64,000 bases of DNA from Turritopsis dohrnii (lineage: Eukaryota > Cnidaria > Hydrozoa > Anthoathecata > Oceaniidae), in the NCBI GenBank assembly GCA_027922465.2, contig BQMF02000007.1:1550001-1614000 (forward strand). The letters are read 5' to 3'. How positions within the stretch are numbered: the first letter of the stretch is position 1; each line of letters begins with the position of its first letter. Made by a program: the position numbers and the translations under genes. Under the pieces are notes generated by a model. It saw only the letters and a list, made by a program, of their open reading frames with translations. It was not told the DNA's origin and did no database searches. Of this stretch, positions 58,489-64,000 are shown piece after piece.

Positions 58489-59015
58489 TTTAGGGGTCTT
58501 CCACCTTAAGGCTTAAATTTCGCTTCAAATATATATATATCTGAGTATTGTATTATAAATCCATGTGAAATAATCAATGTTGCGTGAAAAACGAATAAAA
58601 TAAGCTAAACAATATGAATTTACGAAACCTTTAAAAACGTATATATATCTTTTGAACTCTACATTTTCAGGTCAGGTTTTTTATGTCAAATCTGCGTAAC
58701 GGCTTTTCAAAAATGTATTCAGAATTGAATTTGGTTGAAATGGATTTTTGGCTGACCGTGACATCCTACGTCATCACTTACGTCACTGTCACTACGTAAT
58801 TTTCAGAGATGTCCCCTCTCGAAATTTTGATCGCCTACACATGTTCTTTCAAAGTCACAAATAAAATTTTCGGCTTCCCTGAGCATTAAATAGAACATTA
58901 GATCATAATGGCTGATAAATGAAATAAACAAAACTCCGAAATAAAAGTTGGAAAAATTTGAAAACTAACAAAAATTGTCCCAAAAAATGTTTATTTGAAG
59001 AAATAGTGAATCTTG
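58489..59015. repeat. Right terminal inverted repeat, 527 bp
   Basis: Unbroken counterpart of the left repeat; shows the empty TTAA site (58504-58507) into which the foldback element inserted on the left side. Carries the mirrored TACGTCATCACTTACGTCA cluster at about 58766-58784. Confidence 0.93.
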
Positions 59016-59559
59016 GTCCCATAAGATGAATACCCCTAACTAACTCAACAAGGAGAGGACCTCTACGGATTCCTATGTAAGACAGCTTATTCGTTATATA
59101 CAACCTAGTGCCCAGGATTTCGCCCCAATCCAGATTATCATAAAAACATGAAGTCTGGTGTCGCAGCTGGCTTTTACGTGGGTTTATGAGGTTTTAATTT
59201 CATTTAAAATTTAAAAGTTGTTACACGCAGCATAATATTTTTTTGTTCTTTTTCGTTTAGTTAGCTGCACATTCTTAGAGGCTTAACAATGATGTTGAAT
59301 TTAAGAAACATTATTGCTTTAAATTGTGTTACGTTGTGCTGTGAAGTGTTTTTTTATTTTTGTTGTGATTATGATATTAAGAGGTTGTTTTTGTTATATT
59401 TGTGCAATTTATATGCAAATGTATGGAATGCTATAACTGACATAAGTGATCTTCTGATCTTTTGCATTGGCGAATTTCAATTTTCTTGACTGACGCACTA
59501 AACAACTCATTTTGGGATGTATACGATCTAATTGGTGCAGCACCTAAATAACGAAATTA
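59016..59559. other. Unassigned DNA
   Basis: AT-rich; the 59289-59489 frame is hydrophobic and Cys-rich but has no recognisable domain. No gene supported. Confidence 0.4.
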
Positions 59560-60242
59560 GTGCCCGGGGCGCTTATTTAAACTTTCCTTTACAGGAGGCG
59601 CTTATTCGACAGGGGCGCTTATTAATCTTATCATGACGAGGAAAATGTATTTTTTCAATATTTTTCTTTCTTAAAATTACGTCCGAAATAATGTTAAACT
59701 AAATTAAATGTCAATATCTACGTCTTCTTCATGATCATTATCGACAACAAGGAAATCAGGAAAAGCGTGACTGAAGAAGAAGCCTTAGGTCATGACAAGC
59801 ATTCAATTGGAGTTTTTAAAAACGATGGAACTCTCGTTGGTCCTATTATACCATTCGAACTCTCTCGGTTCATAAACTATTTCATAAGAAATATAGATGA
59901 AAACTTTGTTTCAGCTTTGGTTGTGGGCCCAAGAAAACGGGAAGTTGGACTAGTTGTTCCGGCAAAATTTTCAGCTTCAGCTTTGCGGGTGGTGACCATT
60001 CTGTCACGACGAAGAAGGGAGGTTTTGGAAGTTAATAAGAAATATGCACACTTTTGAATTGTCTTTTGAAGAGACTAAATATTTTTTGTTTTTTAATCTT
60101 GAAATATATTCAAACAACAACTATAATAACTATATTTATTATTTTTCTCTGGTCTCAAATAAACGCCCCTACCGATGACTGTATAACGAAATAACCGCCC
60201 CAAACAAAAGTGGGCGGGGACAGTTATTCGGGCAGGAGGCGC
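59560..60242. mobile_element. TA-flanked element with GGCGCTTATT motifs and a HIRAN-like fragment
   Basis: Bounded by TA (59558-59559, 60243-60244) with weakly inverted ends GTGCCC and, reversed, GCGCCT. Three copies of GGCGCTTATT lie in the first 75 bp. Related motifs (AACGCCCC, AACCGCCCC, TTATTCGGGC, AGGCGCTAATT) lie in the last 100 bp. The centre encodes a HIRAN-like segment. The arrangement parallels the left end of the 25584-34333 element, with a different end motif. Confidence 0.6.
59731..60057 (+). pseudogene. HIRAN-like fragment
   Basis: 108 residues. HDKHSIGVFKNDGTLVGP..PFELSRFINYFIR matches the second half of the HIRAN domain encoded at 25871-26440 (YDRFAI..GEIVGHLPKEISRVTKFLL). 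It is followed by KREVGLVVPAKF at the position of the QGGLEIKCEVVF strand. The N-terminal strand and the RGYHYY motif are missing, so the gene is truncated or a first exon has been lost. Function: as for other HIRAN proteins, DNA-end binding is possible but untested. Confidence 0.5.
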
Positions 60243-60441
60243 TAATTCCTTCATTCACGGTAGTTGATTGTTCGTTACGTATAGGTGATTGTTTACTACG
60301 TGTAGGTGCGATCACCTACTTTTTAGTTAAATCGTTTTAGAGATGGTACGGAAGTCATTGTGTTCCTTCTTATCACCAGCCTCCTATTCACGCATGCTTG
60401 ACAAGATTTAGACATTAAATCAGTGCATTAAGAATTTCTGT

Positions 60442-60460
60442 GAAACAGGGTACGAGGTTG
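60442..60460 (+). repeat. Short dispersed repeat half-copy
   Basis: GAAACAGGGTACGAGGTTG matches the outer end of the 36063-36143 palindrome. Confidence 0.5.
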
Positions 60461-63265
60461 GGCAAAAAGTGAAAACAAATGTGCTGTTAGTTGAAGAATA
60501 TGAAGAGCTATATCCCCGAGCTATAATAACTATATTTATTATTTTTCTGAGCTGGCATAATGGAACGAATTTCACTTTATTTAATAGCTACATCTTTAGT
60601 CGATTTTTTGTTGCTTCTTTTCATAACATATCTTGAATATTTATACGAAAATAGCATATCATGATCAAGCTTAACATGATGTTGATTCTTATGTCTCACC
60701 AAAGACATCAGAACAACTACGACTCTTCTGGTCCCACCAGGCTTGAACATTTTATACGCTATCATAGTAATTTATATTTTCTAACTAACATTTTCGAATC
60801 CCGGACAAAGCAAGAAGTTGTATGATTTTTTCGCAAAGGCCTCACATACGATGGCGCTTCGCCACCCCAACGCCCAAAAGAAGAAATCATATGGCTCCAA
60901 GCTGAAGTCCTTGTAGTAGTAGTAGTAGTAGTATATCCCCGACTTTCTGTTATGGGAAAAACAAGGACTGTGAAAGGTTCTGATCTCTCCATCTTCTACG
61001 ATGAAGGGATCACCACGTATAACGATGTTTCTACTATATGTAACGTATACGTAACGATTTAACTACCTCGTAACGAAATTTCTACCATCAAAACATCGGA
61101 AGATGACTTACGGCAGCAATGGCATTCCATGCGAATGATGAGCGTTTCTACTAATGGCTTCAAGAAAAGTTGGGAATGTTCAACCTTGAACCCACAATTG
61201 TTTTTGAATCTTTTGGAAGATCTTTTCTTCCTCTGACTGGATAAATTATTACCACGTATTTTTATAAAAACGTAATGGTTTCATCTTCCGCGAATTTCTC
61301 ACGAGTTAATTAAAGAACGTAGTCTACTTAATTTCGTGATCAATATATTGATGACGTATCACCGGGGTGGTATGACCACGGAATGTCTATCAAATTCCTT
61401 TGCTTTGCTTTTTGATGAAAATTTATGTTATGTGAATTTGGTTTTAAATGATACCATGAACATAAAAGTTAAAAACATTTTATATGTTTGAAAGGCTTTT
61501 GAGGGACATCTTGAAGAAGAAAAAGGGAACTGGCATTTTACACTGAGGGTGTGGTGGTATATTAAAGAATGTTTTCCTGATTTTAAGTGCATAATTATGC
61601 TTCAAAAATTAATACGTTAAGTTAAAAACATTTGAGTGTTCTTTTAAATTAAAAGCATGTCTGTAGATACGTGTAACATATCTGTTGATATGAACCTTTT
61701 TCTTCGTTTATTTCAGTCCAACATATAAAATGAAAAAATGTTTGTGGTCTTCCCAATACATAGGAACTACAGATTTTAAATAAGGAGTCTTTCAATTCCC
61801 AAAACACTGTGGTTGAGAAAAGTTACAAATTTTTAGAACAGAAAACTTTTTACAGGTTTACCCGTTTTTTGAAGTTTTGAAATGCAAAATTTTGAAATTT
61901 ATAAAACGAAAAACATCAAACAAAAAATTTAGATGTTTAAATCGAAAATGCCAGTTTATAGTAGTAAAATGTTTCACCAAAAAAGAAACAACAAATATTT
62001 AAAATAAGCAAAACCTTTTCGATCTTAAATCATCATCAGTGCTACACTAAAATTTAAGATTTAAAAGAAAATTTAAAAATTTTGTGGTAATTATATAAAA
62101 AAAGCAAAGTAAGGAAAGTAACGACGCCCACATCATAAAAAACGCAAGCGGCTGGCTGGCTGGATGGCATTTTCTTCTTCAAATTTGAAGTTCGGAGATC
62201 TGGAGAGGAGTACTTTGAATTCAATATTGCAGCTGCCGAAGCTAGAACTGAAGGAAGAGAAAAGAAGATAGATAATTTGTTTGTTATTTTTGATCTGTTG
62301 AACAATTTCTCGATATGATACTTGCTTTGTCGTTGCTCTTGGTTTAGTAGTATCAGTACTTTCCACAAGTTTTTGTCGACATATCTAAAATATTCATTAT
62401 TAACTTTAAGGCGTGTGTAAAGGAGAGGAAAATTTTCTGCATTTTAAAGGGGTAATAATAGATGATATTGATGATGGTGTTTGGATTAATTTTACAAAAG
62501 TTATTGAACGATAAAGGCTTCTGCTCCCACTGAGTTTAATTTTTTCAATTTTAACCTTTCTGTTGGCTCTTCTATCTCCAAACGTCGGTAGTGAAAAAGA
62601 ATCTTTGAAAGTTTCATCATCATTCATTCATTCAGTTATAGTTTTCTTGACTTTTGCATATCTGGTCTTTCCTTGTTTACACTTCAAATTTCTTTTAAGT
62701 CATAAAGTTAAAAAAATCTGTAAACGATACAATGTCAGCCATGTTGTTATTATGGTACATTGCTGTATAGAAGCCATAACCAAAACAACAAAAAAAATGA
62801 ATGCACCTTTTTTTGACCCTTCAGAAAAATGTGTGTGGCTTTATGTTGTTTGGTATATAAATTTTTATATAAAGATATTTGGAAAGCTAGAACATGACCC
62901 AGTAATATTACAAAGTATGTTGTATATATATACATGTTATAGTGATGTAGGTAAGTTTCACAAGTGAAGTAATGTTTATAAACAATATTGTAAAGCGCGG
63001 TGGTTTCAATCAATTTTGCCACTATTTTGAAAATAACTTCAGACATAGTGTAGAGTGATGACCAATGTGAGCAGTAAAATTTTGATGTTTTTCGTCATTA
63101 ATTTCGGAAGAAATTGATCGTTCCGCTTGAAGACGATTCTGATGATATTTCACAATAGGAATCTAAATGGAAAAAAAATGTGAAAAACGCACTTTAATTT
63201 ATAACAGTTTATTTTTACTGATCAAAGTCACCCGGTTTTATGGTATTGTTCTTTCCTTGATAATT

Positions 63266-63392
63266 ATTGATTATATATATATAATTATATATTATTATAT
63301 TATTATATTATATTATAATTATATAATATTAATGCTATATATATATATGCTATATGCTATATGCTATATATATATAGCATATATATAGCATT
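63266..63392. repeat. AT-rich microsatellite with TATAGC units
   Basis: Long alternation of A and T with ATATGCT/TATAGCAT units that can fold on themselves. Confidence 0.85.
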
Positions 63393-64000
63393 GAAGAAGC
63401 TGTTGTTTTTAATTGTTTTGATATGAATTCAGCTGTAACCTTTTAGAGTAATATATAAATACAAAAAAACTACATTTTGAATGTCAAGCCTTCGAGTCAC
63501 TCTCTCCGTCATATATATATATAATATATTTATCCTGACAATTTCCTGTGAACATTGCCTATCTTTGCAGGTAATTAAGTGCTCTCTTTACACAGTGCTG
63601 TATCCAGACATTTTTTGGGCATACTGTTTTCTTAGATCAGATTGGTTAAGTGACACCCGAAGCCCCATTGTGTGGTTGAGGGGCAAAAACTTGTTTTAAC
63701 TCGTGAACCACAAACATGAGGCTGAGCGTCAATGCAAAGCTCAACTCTCACAGTCTTAACTGCAGCCCTCTGAATTTACAACGGCATTCAGCTTTTGCCG
63801 TCGTGAAGCTGCCGTATTTTTTATATTTTGCCGACAATGTTTTTTGAATACAAATATTGAATATGTCAGGGCTATTCCTGGGAATTCCCCTGACATCTTC
63901 TGTTTATTCTCAAGAATTTTCTTTCTATAGAACATTTGTTTATACGTCACGTCATCGATTTATAAGGATACTCACCTAATGCCAAGTAGAAAGCCTTTAC

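Larger units (their letters stand above)
48424..59015 (-). mobile_element. Mutator-like DNA transposon with two nested insertions
   Basis: The outer 527-bp terminal inverted repeats (left 48424-48933 plus 50614-50630; right 58489-59015) look identical by eye. Inside is a Mutator-type transposase on the minus strand. A TTAA-flanked foldback element splits the left repeat and a Ty3-type retrotransposon splits the end of the transposase gene. Without the insertions the element would be about 3.84 kb. No matching 8-11 bp target duplication is seen (left flank ..TAGTACTAA, right flank GTCCCATAA..), which is odd for such well-preserved repeats. The repeats contain clustered TGACGTA-type sites (48650-48682 and the mirrored right copy). 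Confidence 0.9.
60243..64000. other. Unassigned right end of the window
   Basis: No gene supported. Contains a dispersed repeat half-copy at 60442-60460, a (TAG)n run at 60913-60932, an AT/TATAGC microsatellite at about 63266-63392, and otherwise AT-rich DNA. Frames at 60762-60992, 62054-62368 and 62563-62967 were inspected and not accepted. Confidence 0.4.

Noticed and set aside
62563..62967. 134-residue plus-strand frame
   Set aside because: Low-complexity, hydrophobic, opposite to another open frame; no recognisable family.

Overview
The window is AT-rich animal nuclear DNA. The genes have canonical GT-AG introns of about 100-400 bp, and the host genes are of metazoan families (a Distal-less homeobox gene, CDK5RAP3, SERAC1). 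The mobile-element mixture, including HIRAN/pogo-like elements, a Mutator-like transposase and a cnidarian-style retroelement C-terminus, suggests a cnidarian, probably hydrozoan-like. That placement is an inference from gene and repeat style, not a proof.

Layout. 1-1132: the last coding part of SERAC1 on the plus strand, running in from the left edge. 1133-3127: repeats and unassigned DNA. 3128-7990: a Ty3-type LTR retrotransposon with 129-bp LTRs, a 5-bp target duplication and one frameshift. 11584-12927: a complete three-exon Dlx gene on the minus strand, flanked by long gene-free DNA. 23614-24250: a small TA-flanked element with iterated end motifs. 25584-34333: an 8.75-kb TA-flanked element with a HIRAN-domain gene at one end and a pogo-type transposase at the other, plus a 5'-truncated non-LTR retroelement inserted in the middle. 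36063-39532: small repeats. 40052-45245: a complete 14-exon CDK5RAP3 gene with two MITEs in intron 5. 47468-47956: remnant retroelement. 48424-59015: a Mutator-like DNA transposon with 527-bp terminal inverted repeats. Its left repeat is split by a TTAA-flanked foldback element with 669-bp arms, and its transposase gene is split by a second, apparently intact Ty3-type retrotransposon with identical LTRs. 59560-60242: a second TA-flanked element carrying a HIRAN-like fragment. 60243-64000: unassigned DNA.

The host genes are unrelated single genes and no operon-like organisation is seen. Most of the structure comes from mobile elements nested in one another.

The two most notable systems are as follows. 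(1) In both LTR elements, the bases starting at the last base of the 5' LTR are perfectly complementary to a segment inside the same LTR. The two elements differ in sequence but keep the pairing, a covariation pattern expected for tRNA-independent self-priming as known for fission-yeast Tf1. (2) HIRAN-domain genes or fragments lie inside TA-flanked elements with iterated CpG-containing subterminal motifs, in one case beside a pogo-type transposase. This suggests a transposon accessory protein that binds DNA ends.
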